Assembly (NCBI RefSeq): GCF_000744095.1
Contig: NZ_JQLI01000001.1
Coordinates: 1,240,001-1,304,000 of the forward strand
Source of the DNA: Cupriavidus necator A5-1
GTDB taxonomy: Bacteria; Pseudomonadota; Gammaproteobacteria; Burkholderiales; Burkholderiaceae
Direction of reading: 5' to 3'
DNA: 64,000 nucleotides
Part shown: positions 36,976-45,732 of the stretch, one piece after another
How the letters are laid out: every line of letters begins with the position of its first letter
Numbering within the stretch: the first letter of the stretch is position 1
Notes under the pieces: generated by a model
Seen by the model: the letters and a program-made list of their open reading frames with translations, nothing else
Database searches by the model: none
What the model was told of the DNA's origin: nothing
Position numbers and translations under genes: made by a program

Positions 36976-37902
36976 TCAAACTTTGCCGCACATGAAGATG
37001 GCGGGGTGTTTTTCAGCAAGGGAGAGCAGCGCGTCTATGACGACTCGCACTTTCGGCTGGATGTATCGTGTGCGCGGCCATATCACGTGAATCGGCATTG
37101 TCACGCCGGCATAGTCATCCAGCACAGTAACCAGCGCACCGCTGCGCAAGTGGTCGTGCACGAGCCATGTCGGTAGTTGCGAGATTCCGCATCCATCAAG
37201 GACTCCTTGCACCATCATTTCGCCATCGCCGAGTTCGTGCCGTACGCGAACATCCTGGTGCTCAACTTGGCCTTGTGCGTCCTTGAGCAGCCAGGCAGCG
37301 CGCAGCCCCTTACGCCAGCCGATAATGCAGTCGTGTTCGAGCAGACTTTCTTTGCCGTTCACTGAGCCGCGTCGCTCCAGGTACTTGGGGGAGGCACAGA
37401 TGACGAGGTACTGCTCACCAAGCCGACGCGCTACGAGTTCAGGGTCGTCCCTAAGGTGCCCGATGCGCACAGCGAGATCAACGCCTTCGCTGACCATGTC
37501 GACTGTGCGGTCGCCAAAAGTCATCGCCAGGTCCAGTTGCGAGTACTGTGTGGCCAAGGAGTTGAGTGCTGGCGCAATGTGCCGACGACCAAACGCACCG
37601 GGCAGGTCGATGCGTACCTGACCGCGTGGCTCCGCATGTCCCGTCGAGAGGAAATTCTCGGTGTTGCCCAGGTCTTCCATCGCGCGCAAACAACTCGCGA
37701 GATAGGCTTCGCCCTCATTTGTCAAACTGAGCTTGCGCGTCGTGCGATGCAAGAGCTTGACGCCAACTCGACGCTCGAGCCGAGTAACGGCCTTCCCCAC
37801 CGCTGAGCTGGTAATCCCGAGCTGCAGGCCGGCAGCCGTAAAACTCTGCAGCTGCGCTGCAAGGACGAACTCCTGGATGCCATCGAAGCGCGAGTCGCTC
37901 AT
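36976..37902 (-). CDS. LysR-family transcriptional regulator
   Basis: The 308-residue protein has the LysR helix-turn-helix (FVLAAQLQSFTAAGLQLGITSSAVGKAVTRLERRVGVKLLHRTTRKLSLT) and the effector domain. ATG 37902 follows GGAGGCACAC; the in-frame TTG four codons earlier lies in that ribosome site. It belongs to the same LysR subgroup as the regulator at 19780-20688, with similar C-termini. It is divergent from the second SnoaL-OYE pair, which it probably controls. Confidence 0.9.
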   Translation of the reverse strand: MSDSRFDGIQEFVLAAQLQSFTAAGLQLGITSSAVGKAVTRLERRVGVKLLHRTTRKLSLTNEGEAYLASCLRAMEDLGNTENFLSTGHAEPRGQVRIDLPGAFGRRHIAPALNSLATQYSQLDLAMTFGDRTVDMVSEGVDLAVRIGHLRDDPELVARRLGEQYLVICASPKYLERRGSVNGKESLLEHDCIIGWRKGLRAAWLLKDAQGQVEHQDVRVRHELGDGEMMVQGVLDGCGISQLPTWLVHDHLRSGALVTVLDDYAGVTMPIHVIWPRTRYIQPKVRVVIDALLSLAEKHPAIFMCGKV

Positions 37903-37932
37903 GTGTGCCTCCAAGATTACGTACCCGATTAT

Positions 37933-37945
37933 ATCCTCCGAGGAT
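37933..37945. promoter_or_regulatory. Dyad ATCCTC-C-GAGGAT
   Basis: A perfect dyad with six-base arms lies in the 123-base gap between the LysR gene and the SnoaL gene, 31 bases upstream of the regulator start. It is a candidate operator. Confidence 0.4.
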
Positions 37946-38025
37946 GAGGTGGATGGAATCTCGTGGCATTAATCGATTCCGGAACATGAATTAAGCTGTG
38001 CATCCCTTCAGAAGTGAGGTGCCCT

Positions 38026-38508
38026 GTGCAAACCGACGTTACCCGCTTACTCGCCATCGAGGCCATCAAGAACCTCCGCCAGCGCTATTGCCACTACCTG
38101 GACGCCAACCAAATGGACGCGCTCGCAGCGTTGTTCACGAACGATGCAATTTGCCAGGTGGACCGCGGAACCTGGCGTGGACGCGACGCCATTCGGCAAG
38201 GACTTACCGACGCATTCACGGCATTCGACACCGACAAGCGTGGTCGCTACCCGTTCATGCATGCAATAACGAATCAATGGGTCGAACTACTGGACGAAGA
38301 CCGCGCCGAAGGGCGTTGCTACCTAATCGACCTCGCGACCGAAGGTCCGAAGACCGCGAATCCGCTCTTCCTCCTGGGTCTCTACGCAGATGAATACCGC
38401 CGTGTCGACGGTCGATGGTTGATTAGCCGTACGCGCCTCGACGTTGTATGGCCTGAGCCGAACGTAGGCGGCGGCTATCCCGGCAATGGCCTGGTGCTGC
38501 CGACCTGA
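38026..38508 (+). CDS. SnoaL-like (NTF2-fold) protein (copy 2)
   Basis: The 160-residue protein opens with the NTF2-like pattern RLLAIEAIKNLRQRYCHYLDANQMDALAALFTNDAICQVDRG, followed by GRDAIRQGL and the C-terminal RVDGRWLISRTRL strand. It is only distantly related to the copy at 28142-28648 but has the same fold and the same position, directly upstream of an old yellow enzyme gene. GTG 38026 was preferred because GTGAGGT lies upstream; GTG 38014 is possible. Confidence 0.8.
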   Translation: MQTDVTRLLAIEAIKNLRQRYCHYLDANQMDALAALFTNDAICQVDRGTWRGRDAIRQGLTDAFTAFDTDKRGRYPFMHAITNQWVELLDEDRAEGRCYLIDLATEGPKTANPLFLLGLYADEYRRVDGRWLISRTRLDVVWPEPNVGGGYPGNGLVLPT

Positions 38509-38550
38509 GCCAAGACATCTTCACACCCACTGACTTCCCAAACGTCCGGA

Positions 38551-39666
38551 ATGAGCAAACTCTTCGAACCCTATGACATGAACGGCACGGTGCTGGCCAA
38601 TCGCATCGTGATGGCGCCCATGACGCGCTCCAGAGCAGTGACCGGTATTCCCGATGAGCACACGGCCCTCTACTACGAACAACGTGCCACTGCTGGCCTC
38701 ATCATCTCGGAAGGGGTCCCGGTTTCCGAGGAGGGACGCGGGTATTTATTCACCCCGGGGATATACACAGATGAGCAAGCCGAAGGATGGAAGCGAGTAA
38801 CTGACGCCGTTCATGTCCAAGGCGGCAAGATTTTTGCGCAGCTTTGGCACGTGGGCCGCTTGTCCCACGTGTCCATTCAGCCGGATGAAGCTGCACCGGT
38901 GTCCTCCGTAGCCCAGATCGCAGAGAAGTCGATGGTTTACGCCTGGGTCGAACCAGGAACGGCGGGCCCCATCCAGGCGAGCCGTCCGCGCGCATTGCGC
39001 GTGGAGGAAATTCACCGCATCACTGCAGACTTTGTCCGAGCTGCCCGCCGCGCAATGGAGGCCGGCTTCGATGGTGTCGAGCTGCATGGCGCAAATGGCT
39101 ATCTTTTCGAGCAGTTCCTCAACGGAGCACTGAACTCTCGTGATGATGAGTATGGCGGGTCCATCGCGAATCGCCGACGCTTCCTAATGGATACCCTTGA
39201 TGCTGTTGCTCATGAAATCGGCAGCTCTCGCGTAGCGGTCCGCCTCTCGCCGTTCGGCCGCCTCTACGACATGAAGCCCTTCGCGGATGAGGCTGAGACC
39301 TGGCTGAGCCTCGCCGAAGCATTGAATTCCAAGGACCTGGCCTACGTTCACCTGAGTGACCAACTGACTATCGGCGCCGAATCGATTCCTGACGGCTTCG
39401 CTGCGAGGTTTCGTCAAGCGTACCAGGGCACTTTGATTGCTGCCGGAGGCTTTGACAGCGTCACAGCGGAAGCAGCGTTGGACAATGGGGACCTTGACCT
39501 AACCGCGTTCGGCCGTCCGTTCATCTCCAACCCTGATTTGGTGGAACGGATGCGGCAAAACTGGCCCATTGTTGAGCCCCACCGCGAGTCCTTCTATGGT
39601 GCAAACAAGAGCCTTGCAAAGGGCTACACGGATTACCCGTTTTACCAGGAGGCTCAGCCGAGCTAA
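38551..39666 (+). CDS. Old yellow enzyme-family ene-reductase (copy 2)
   Basis: The 371-residue enzyme is a paralogue of the one at 26894-28018. Both share the start SKLFEPYDMNG / SQLLEKYDMNG, the APMTR block, LWHVGR.SHVS, VELHGANGYLFEQF with the His/Asn pair, LSPFGRLYDM and FGRPFISNPDLVERM. It starts 42 bases after the SnoaL gene. It would reduce an enone or related activated alkene. Having two ene-reductases suggests successive or stereochemically different ring reductions. Confidence 0.92.
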   Translation: MSKLFEPYDMNGTVLANRIVMAPMTRSRAVTGIPDEHTALYYEQRATAGLIISEGVPVSEEGRGYLFTPGIYTDEQAEGWKRVTDAVHVQGGKIFAQLWHVGRLSHVSIQPDEAAPVSSVAQIAEKSMVYAWVEPGTAGPIQASRPRALRVEEIHRITADFVRAARRAMEAGFDGVELHGANGYLFEQFLNGALNSRDDEYGGSIANRRRFLMDTLDAVAHEIGSSRVAVRLSPFGRLYDMKPFADEAETWLSLAEALNSKDLAYVHLSDQLTIGAESIPDGFAARFRQAYQGTLIAAGGFDSVTAEAALDNGDLDLTAFGRPFISNPDLVERMRQNWPIVEPHRESFYGANKSLAKGYTDYPFYQEAQPS

Positions 39667-40043
39667 TCAATACCTTCGCCGGCATCGATTTCCAAAGCCC
39701 TCTGGAGTTTCCATGGATTGGCAGCGACATGTGTCTCGGCCCTGGCAACGCGCATCCCAGGCTTCTTAACGGCTTCACTGCTACCTGGCGGTGTACCCGC
39801 CATCGGCATAGTAGGTTTGCCCGGTAACAAAGCTCGCGTTCGGTGAAAGCAAGAACAGGATGACCTGGGCGATTTCATCGGCTGCAGCCAACCGCTTCAT
39901 CGGGTGCAAGCCTGCCAGTGACGCCTTGGTTTCCTCATCGCGGTCCGCCAGCAGCGGCGTTGCGACGTAGCCGGGCGCCACGGCATTGACGCGAATACCC
40001 CGCTCGGCACACTCCTGAGAAACCAAACTGAGGGCGGCTGGGG

Positions 40044-41381
40044 TCAGGGCGCCACCGCCACGGGATAGATCTGATAGCCGAGTGCAGCGGCGCGGCGTTT
40101 GAGCGCGGCGATGCTGCGCTCGCGCTGTTGTTCTTCGTAGCGCTGCTGGCCCTGGTCGACGAAGGTCTCGCCGCGCGTGAGCATGAAGTACACCATGCGC
40201 GCCAGCTTGTGGGCGACGGCGGTATTCGCGCGCGGCTTGTCCATGCGGGCACACAGCCGTCGGTAGAACGCGCCGAGCGCGGAGTCGTTATGCGACAGGC
40301 TCATGGCCGCGAGCTTGAGCGCCTGGCGCACCCGGTTGGTGGAGCGCCGGGTGCGCGCCGACAGGACCTTGCCGCCGCTGACCTTGGTGCCGGGACACAG
40401 CCCGAGCCACGAGCAGAAGTGCTTGACGCTGCCAAAGCGGCGCAGGTCCGGGCCGATCTCCGAGAGGATCGTCAGCACCGAGGTAACGGCCAGGCCATTG
40501 ATGCGCGTCAGGTCCACGCCAGACCAGCGCGCCAACGCGGTGCGCGCATCAAACTCCGGAGTATTCTTGCCACGCCGCTTGCCCGGCCCGCCGAGTTCGA
40601 CCTCATGACGGCCCAGCGGCGCAAGCAACGCCTCGATCTTGGCGTCGCACTCGAGGATGCGCTGGGCCAGGCTGTCGAACATCGCCAGGGCCTGCCCGAG
40701 CACGAAGAGGTGCTCCTCACGCCAGTTACCCGTCAGCGCCCGCGCGATGTCGCGCTCGCTGGCCTTGACGCGTGCATGGCGATGGCGCGCCAGCACGTTG
40801 GGGTCACGCTCGCCCGCCACAATGGCCCGCACGATGGCCTGTCCGGTCATGCCCATCACGTCGCTGAGCACTTCGCCGAGCTGAAGGTTCATCTGCACCA
40901 GCGCCTTCTGCATACGCTGCACCCATTCGGCCTGCGCGGCCAGTAGCACCTCGCGCTGACGCACCACCGCGCGCACCACACAGACTTCATCGCCGGGGCG
41001 CCAGGCCGCGCGCAGCAGCCCCAGGCTCATCAGCTTCTGCAGCCACTGGCAGTCGAGCACGTCGCTCTTGCGCCCGGGCACGTATTTCATCTGCCGCGCA
41101 TCGACCAGCCAGACCGTCAAGCCGCGTTGCTCCAGCACTTCATAGACGGGGATCCAGTAGACCCCGGTGGATTCCAGCGCCACCGTGTCCACGCCGCACG
41201 TCAGTAGCCAGTCGGCCAGCGCATGCAGGTCGTCGGTCATCGCGCCGACTTCGCGCACCGGCTCGCAGCCGGCTTGCTCGGCCAGATCCCGCGGCACCGC
41301 CACCCAGTGGCTCGACGCGCCCACGTCGATCCCCGCCGCGTTGGGGAATACCACGTCTTCTTCTTGCTTGCGCATAGCCAT
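40044..41381 (-). CDS. IS110-family transposase (DEDD recombinase)
   Basis: The 445-residue protein has the N-terminal RuvC-like DEDD domain ([58 protein letters not shown]). It also has the C-terminal Tnp_20 domain ([45 protein letters not shown]), which holds the serine used in the bridge-RNA mechanism. ATG 41381 has GGTGGAG upstream; ATGs at 41396 and 41375 are alternatives. It appears complete. Confidence 0.9.
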   Translation of the reverse strand: MAMRKQEEDVVFPNAAGIDVGASSHWVAVPRDLAEQAGCEPVREVGAMTDDLHALADWLLTCGVDTVALESTGVYWIPVYEVLEQRGLTVWLVDARQMKYVPGRKSDVLDCQWLQKLMSLGLLRAAWRPGDEVCVVRAVVRQREVLLAAQAEWVQRMQKALVQMNLQLGEVLSDVMGMTGQAIVRAIVAGERDPNVLARHRHARVKASERDIARALTGNWREEHLFVLGQALAMFDSLAQRILECDAKIEALLAPLGRHEVELGGPGKRRGKNTPEFDARTALARWSGVDLTRINGLAVTSVLTILSEIGPDLRRFGSVKHFCSWLGLCPGTKVSGGKVLSARTRRSTNRVRQALKLAAMSLSHNDSALGAFYRRLCARMDKPRANTAVAHKLARMVYFMLTRGETFVDQGQQRYEEQQRERSIAALKRRAAALGYQIYPVAVAP

Positions 41382-41648
41382 GGCTTGCTCCACCATCGTT
41401 GATGAACGGCAGCGCCATGGGATGCGTCGAATTCGACTCGATCTCCTGAACGGGATGCGGCTCGCGCCGCTCACCACTGTCGCCGACGAATCCCGGACCA
41501 TGCTCCAAAGCGGGCTCACTCCACGGCGTGCATGCCGCGAGCGCGCACCATTGGCCTGTCGGTCATCGCGGCGCTGCCGTTCACCGGTATAGCTCATCTC
41601 GGTTTCTCCGCCCACGCCGGGGCCGGAAGGGCCTTGAAATGCTCCAAA
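41382..41648 (-). ncRNA. Long non-coding end of the IS110 element, presumed bridge RNA locus
   Basis: This segment precedes the transposase inside the element and holds no gene. In IS110-group elements the equivalent left end encodes the bridge RNA, whose loops pair with target and donor DNA. I place it by position only. I have not folded the RNA or identified the guide loops. The known target, read 5'-3' on the element strand around TTTGG, is the SDR sequence. Confidence 0.5.
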
Positions 41649-42235
41649 GCAACTGACTTGGTGAGACCGACCACGGCATGCTTGGCGGCGGCGTAGGGGC
41701 TACGCCCGACCATGCCGACGCCACCGAGAATGGACGACACGTTGACGATGGCTCCGCCTCCGCTGGAGAGAATCGCCGGGACCTCATATTTGAGCCCGAG
41801 GAATACGCCCGTGACGTTGACGCCAAGGTTTCGCTGCCAGTCCTCCCAGGACACGTCCTCGACCATTGCGTAGCTTGCCGCGACACCCGCGTTATTCACG
41901 GCAAGATGAAGGCCTCCGAACATCTCGCAAGTCAGCCTTACGACAGCCTGCATGTCTTCTGCTTGCGAGACATCTGCCTTGACGGCATGCGCTCGCCCCT
42001 CGATGGCAGCAATGCGTTCGGCTACGGCACAAGCGGCCTCAAGGTTGTAATCGGCCACAACTACACTGGCACCGCAGCGTGCGAGGGCCTCGCATGTCGC
42101 CGCGCCAATTCCGGATCCGCCGCCCGTGACGAGCGCGCATTTCCCTGTCAGGTCTATATTCATAACTCTTCGCCGTATAGATAGTCTCGCGCGTTACTCT
42201 GGCGTGGGGCACCGCCGCGCCGCCGGAAGCTTGGG

Positions 42236-43564
42236 TCAATGCTGTTGAACGTCAGCTTTGCGAGGCACCCCGAACCACATTGCCAATCCACTTGCCATGA
42301 CCATTGCGGCCACCAGGTACAGCGCGTTGTCCATGCTTCCCGTTTGGACCTTGATCTGGCCGATTGCCCACGGGCTCACAATCCCGCTGGTAATGCCGAC
42401 GCTGCTGATGAAAGCGATGCCTGCGGCTGCGCTGCTCTTTGGCAGATGACTTGCAGGGAGCGCCCAGAATAGCGGCAAGGCCGCATAGATCAGCACGCAT
42501 CCAACCGAGAGCATGGCCAGCATTCCGGCAAGGCTCGGCAGGTGCAGAGTCAGGCCGATCAAGGAAAGCGCGCCGCCGGCAGTGCAGTACAGGTAGTGAC
42601 GATGGCGCTCGGCCTTTCGGTCGGAATGTCTGGCGATGAAAATCAATCCGATGGCGCCAATCGCATTGGGTACGACGGAATACAGGCTGACCGATACAAC
42701 ATCCGTGATGCCAAAGTCGCGAATCATCAGCGGCATCCAGGTACTGAGCGCCAGCGAACCCCACGTCAGCGAGAAGTAGATGAAGGCAAACAGGTACACG
42801 CGCGGATTACTCAGGACGCGCGTCAGTGCGCGCAGCGAGTGAGCTTTGACGCCATGGTCTTCGTGGATGTTGCGGGAAAGGAATGCCTTTTCGTGCTCGC
42901 TGAGCCAGCGCGCCTGCCGCGGTTCGTCGTCCAGAAAGAAGGCGGCGAGTATTCCGAAGACGATTGCCGGAGCACCTTCGATGGCGAGCATCCATTTCCA
43001 CCCTGCCAGCCCCATCACGCCAGACATGTCGCGCATGATCCAGCCAGATACCAAACCACCCATGACGCCCGCAACTGCCACGCCTGCGAAGAAGATCGCC
43101 AGCACGGAGGCGCGGCGCGAGGCGGGAAACCAATAGGTCAGGTACAGCACGATGCCCGGAAAGAAGCCCGCTTCAAACACGCCCAGCAGAAAGCGCATCG
43201 TGTAGAACTGCGCGGGCGTGGAGACCGTCACCATCCCCACCGAGGCGAGGCCCCAGAGGACCATGACCCGCGTGAAGGTGCGGCGCGCACCGAAGCGTGC
43301 CAGCAGCATGTTGCTCGGCACCTCACAGAGCACGTAGCCTATGTAGAACACTGCCGCCCCCAGACCGTACATGGCATCACTGAAGCCCAGATCCTGCTTC
43401 ATCTGCAAATGGGCGAAGCCGATGTTGATGCGATCGAGGTACGCGATGACGTAACAAAGGAACAAGAAGGGAATAATGCGCAGCCAGATTTTGCGATAAA
43501 GCGCATCCTCTTCGTTCAAAGTGTAAATGGGGGCTACCATAGCCCCTGGGGCGAGATTGCTCAT
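42236..43564 (-). CDS. MFS transporter, anion:cation symporter (ACS) type
   Basis: The 442-residue inner-membrane protein has about 12 membrane segments and the start pattern of the ACS family: KIWLRIIPFLFLCYVIAYLDRINIGFAHLQMKQDLGFSDAMYGLGAAVFYIGY, then EVPSNMLLARFGAR. This family imports organic anions such as phthalate, tartrate, glucarate and hydroxybenzoates with protons. ATG 43564 follows CGGAGACAG. It is downstream of the FAD monooxygenase and DUF2783 genes and probably imports the operon's substrate. Confidence 0.9.
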   Translation of the reverse strand: MSNLAPGAMVAPIYTLNEEDALYRKIWLRIIPFLFLCYVIAYLDRINIGFAHLQMKQDLGFSDAMYGLGAAVFYIGYVLCEVPSNMLLARFGARRTFTRVMVLWGLASVGMVTVSTPAQFYTMRFLLGVFEAGFFPGIVLYLTYWFPASRRASVLAIFFAGVAVAGVMGGLVSGWIMRDMSGVMGLAGWKWMLAIEGAPAIVFGILAAFFLDDEPRQARWLSEHEKAFLSRNIHEDHGVKAHSLRALTRVLSNPRVYLFAFIYFSLTWGSLALSTWMPLMIRDFGITDVVSVSLYSVVPNAIGAIGLIFIARHSDRKAERHRHYLYCTAGGALSLIGLTLHLPSLAGMLAMLSVGCVLIYAALPLFWALPASHLPKSSAAAGIAFISSVGITSGIVSPWAIGQIKVQTGSMDNALYLVAAMVMASGLAMWFGVPRKADVQQH

Positions 43565-43661
43565 TGGTCTGTCTCCGGTCGGTGTCCGCGCTGCCGGCGT
43601 CTTAGTGCGCCTTGGCTATGGTCAGGCGGGTGAGGCACGCGGAACGGCGTGCCCGGCAAAA

Positions 43662-43877
43662 TCAGGCGGTCGCCGCCTGTTGGGGCGCGACGCCCTGACG
43701 CGCTGCGAGCATTGCGGCCCTCAGGACTTCGGCGTCGCCAATATGGTTGGCAAGCAGCAGGATGAGTTGCGCATTGGCAGCCTGGCTCTGGTTGTCGCTC
43801 AGATCACGGTGCATGTCGATCAAAGCTTCGTAGAAGTCATCGGGGTGGATCAGATTGGGTTCGGTGATGAGTGGCAT
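43662..43877 (-). CDS. DUF2783 small protein
   Basis: The 71-residue protein matches DUF2783: IHPDDFYEALIDMHRDLSDNQSQAANAQLILLLANHIGD. Genes of this family commonly follow flavin-dependent aromatic hydroxylases, as here, where it starts 33 bases after the monooxygenase stop. Its function is not known. The length is normal for the family. Confidence 0.82.
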   Translation of the reverse strand: MPLITEPNLIHPDDFYEALIDMHRDLSDNQSQAANAQLILLLANHIGDAEVLRAAMLAARQGVAPQQAATA

Positions 43878-43910
43878 TTCTCTGACTCGTCGTAAATATC
43901 GCTCTGCCCC

Positions 43911-45659
43911 TCATGCGAGGGCGGCTGCCGTCAGCCCTGCGTCTTGAGGTACCTCGCATGATGGAGACTGTCCGGTTGCCCGGCACGCACGTTGCAATGC
44001 CTGCTCGACGGCCGGCAGGTTGACACTGCGCCAGCGTGCGCAGACATGCTGGTCCGGGCGAATCAGGTATAGCGTGCCGGGGCGCGCGTCATACCGCTGC
44101 GCGGCCAATCCATTGGTGTCATGAAGCACGATCGTTCCCGCAGGCGCGTCCGGCATGCTGTCGGGTGCGTCGGGGGCGCTGACAAGGACGATTCGCAGTG
44201 GGACTGGCCCATGCACGGCTTGCAAGACGCTCACGGCATCCGCATCGAGCGCTCCGAATGCCAGCGCGGTAAATTGTCCGCCGAGATGCGACAAGAGCCA
44301 ATCCGATCCCTGGGCGCTGACGACTGGCGCATCCAGGCAAGCCGCACCGGGCACCATTGCGCCGCTGAACGTCTCAACGTCGGATGTGTTCAACGGTGAC
44401 CCGGCAAGTGCCGCTGGCACCGAAAGGCGGCCGCTGTTCACCAGTCCGCGCGCAAACGGGTGTTGCTTCGACAGGCTCAGCACAGCATCGCGAAATACCC
44501 GGCTTACAGGACTCTTGGGCGTGATGAAGTCTGTAGCGCGGGTGGAGTTCCGGATGTTTTCGTCAGCCGCGTACTCACGTTCGCTGGCGTAAGTGTCGAG
44601 CAGGCTGTCAGGCGCGTGGCTACGCAGCACGAAGGCCAGCTTCCACGCCAGGTTCTCCGCGTCCTGCACGCCGCTGTTCGCACCTCGGGCACCGAACGGC
44701 GACACACCGTGGGCCGAATCGCCGGCAAACAGCACGTTGCCATGGCGGAAGCTGTCCATGCGCAGACAGGAGAACGTATAGACGCTGACCCATTCCAGCG
44801 TGAACTTCGCATCCTGGCCGAGCAGGGCACGCACACGCGGGATGACGCGCTCGGGCGTCTTCTCCAGTTCCGGGTCGGCATCCCAACCGAGCTGGAAATC
44901 GATACGCCAGACGTCGTCGGGCTGCCGGTGCAGCAACACCGACTGGTTGGGGTGGAACGGCGGATCGAACCAGAACCAGCGCTCAGCAGGGAAGCCGGCT
45001 TCCATCTTGACGTCGGCAATCAGGAAGCGGTCCTTGAATGTGCGCCCCTTGCTTTCGAGACCAAGGAGCCGGCGCAACTGGCTACGCGCACCGTCGGCGG
45101 CTACAACATAGCGGGCCTGAAGTGTATAGGGCCCGTCAGGTGTATCGACCGTCAGGACGACACCGGCACCTTCCGCGCCCTGCTCCGATTGACTGATGCC
45201 TGTGACGCGGTTCTTCCAGCGAATCTCGAGATTCGGCAACTCACGCGCACGCTCGAGCAGGTAGCCCTCGACGTAATACTGCTGGAGGTTGATGAAGGCG
45301 GGCCGGCGATGTCCGGCGTCAGGCAGCAAATCGAATGAATAGACCTGCTCGTCGCGCACGAACACCTTGCCGACGTTCCAGCGCACGCCTTTGTCAACCA
45401 TCCGCTCTCCGCAACCGAGACGGTCGAAGATATCGAGGGTCCGCTTGGCGAAGCAAATTGCACGTGAGCCGTTAGAAAGGGTGCAGTCGTCGTCAAGGAG
45501 CACGACCGGTACCCCGTACTGCGCGACGTCAATCGCGGTAGCCAGCCCGACCGGCCCGGCGCCCACCACTACCACCGGGTGAAGGCGGGGAGCGTGCTCC
45601 GGTTTCTGCTCCACACACACCTGGTAGTCAAACATCAGGCTCTGGTAATCGATACTCAT
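43911..45659 (-). CDS. FAD-dependent aromatic hydroxylase-type monooxygenase
   Basis: The 582-residue flavoprotein is of the PheA/TfdB/MhpA class. It has the N-terminal VVVGAGPVGLATAIDVAQYGVPVVLLDDD, the middle DG motif region VVAADGARSQLRRLLG, and the GD motif NVLFAGDSAHGVSPFGARGANSGVQDAENLAWKL. A thioredoxin-like C-terminal domain follows. It uses NAD(P)H and oxygen to hydroxylate a phenolic or similar ring. ATG 45659 (MSIDYQSLMF) is preceded by GGAGAAAGAAG; the longer open frame upstream overlaps the MBL gene and was rejected. It lies between MBL copy 2 and DUF2783 in one operon. Confidence 0.9.
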   Translation of the reverse strand: MSIDYQSLMFDYQVCVEQKPEHAPRLHPVVVVGAGPVGLATAIDVAQYGVPVVLLDDDCTLSNGSRAICFAKRTLDIFDRLGCGERMVDKGVRWNVGKVFVRDEQVYSFDLLPDAGHRRPAFINLQQYYVEGYLLERARELPNLEIRWKNRVTGISQSEQGAEGAGVVLTVDTPDGPYTLQARYVVAADGARSQLRRLLGLESKGRTFKDRFLIADVKMEAGFPAERWFWFDPPFHPNQSVLLHRQPDDVWRIDFQLGWDADPELEKTPERVIPRVRALLGQDAKFTLEWVSVYTFSCLRMDSFRHGNVLFAGDSAHGVSPFGARGANSGVQDAENLAWKLAFVLRSHAPDSLLDTYASEREYAADENIRNSTRATDFITPKSPVSRVFRDAVLSLSKQHPFARGLVNSGRLSVPAALAGSPLNTSDVETFSGAMVPGAACLDAPVVSAQGSDWLLSHLGGQFTALAFGALDADAVSVLQAVHGPVPLRIVLVSAPDAPDSMPDAPAGTIVLHDTNGLAAQRYDARPGTLYLIRPDQHVCARWRSVNLPAVEQALQRACRATGQSPSCEVPQDAGLTAAALA

Positions 45660-45732
45660 CTTCTTTCTCCATCGCGCGGCCGACGGGAATCCTCGACCTG
45701 CATGCCGCTGATCCCTGTACCACACTTCATAT

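Larger units (their letters stand above)
40028..41648 (-). mobile_element. IS110-family element inside the SDR gene
   Basis: The element is 1,621 bp. Its junctions share CCAAA (40023-40027 and 41644-41648), so the exact ends can slide by up to five bases. There are no long terminal inverted repeats, as usual for IS110. It has a long non-coding segment upstream of the transposase (about 265 bases) and only about 16 bases downstream of the stop. This is the arrangement of IS110-group elements, whose guide RNA is encoded in the long end. Confidence 0.85.
39781..42163 (-). pseudogene. SDR gene interrupted by an IS110-family element
   Basis: The N-terminal part (42163 to 41644) has TGGGSGIGAA, NNAG, NVSSILGG and YAAAK. 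The C-terminal part (about 40022 to 39781) has [17 protein letters not shown] and ends DGGYTAR. The two pieces are split by an element with a shared CCAAA at both junctions. Removing 1,621 bases (40028-41648) restores one frame of 253 residues reading [21 protein letters not shown] across the join. The gene was therefore a normal SDR before insertion. It is inactive unless the element excises precisely. Confidence 0.9.

Noticed and set aside
42542..43633. Plus-strand open frame of 363 codons opposite the ACS-type MFS gene
   Set aside because: It is rich in His, Arg and Gln with no membrane segments or motifs; the MFS gene on the other strand is certain.
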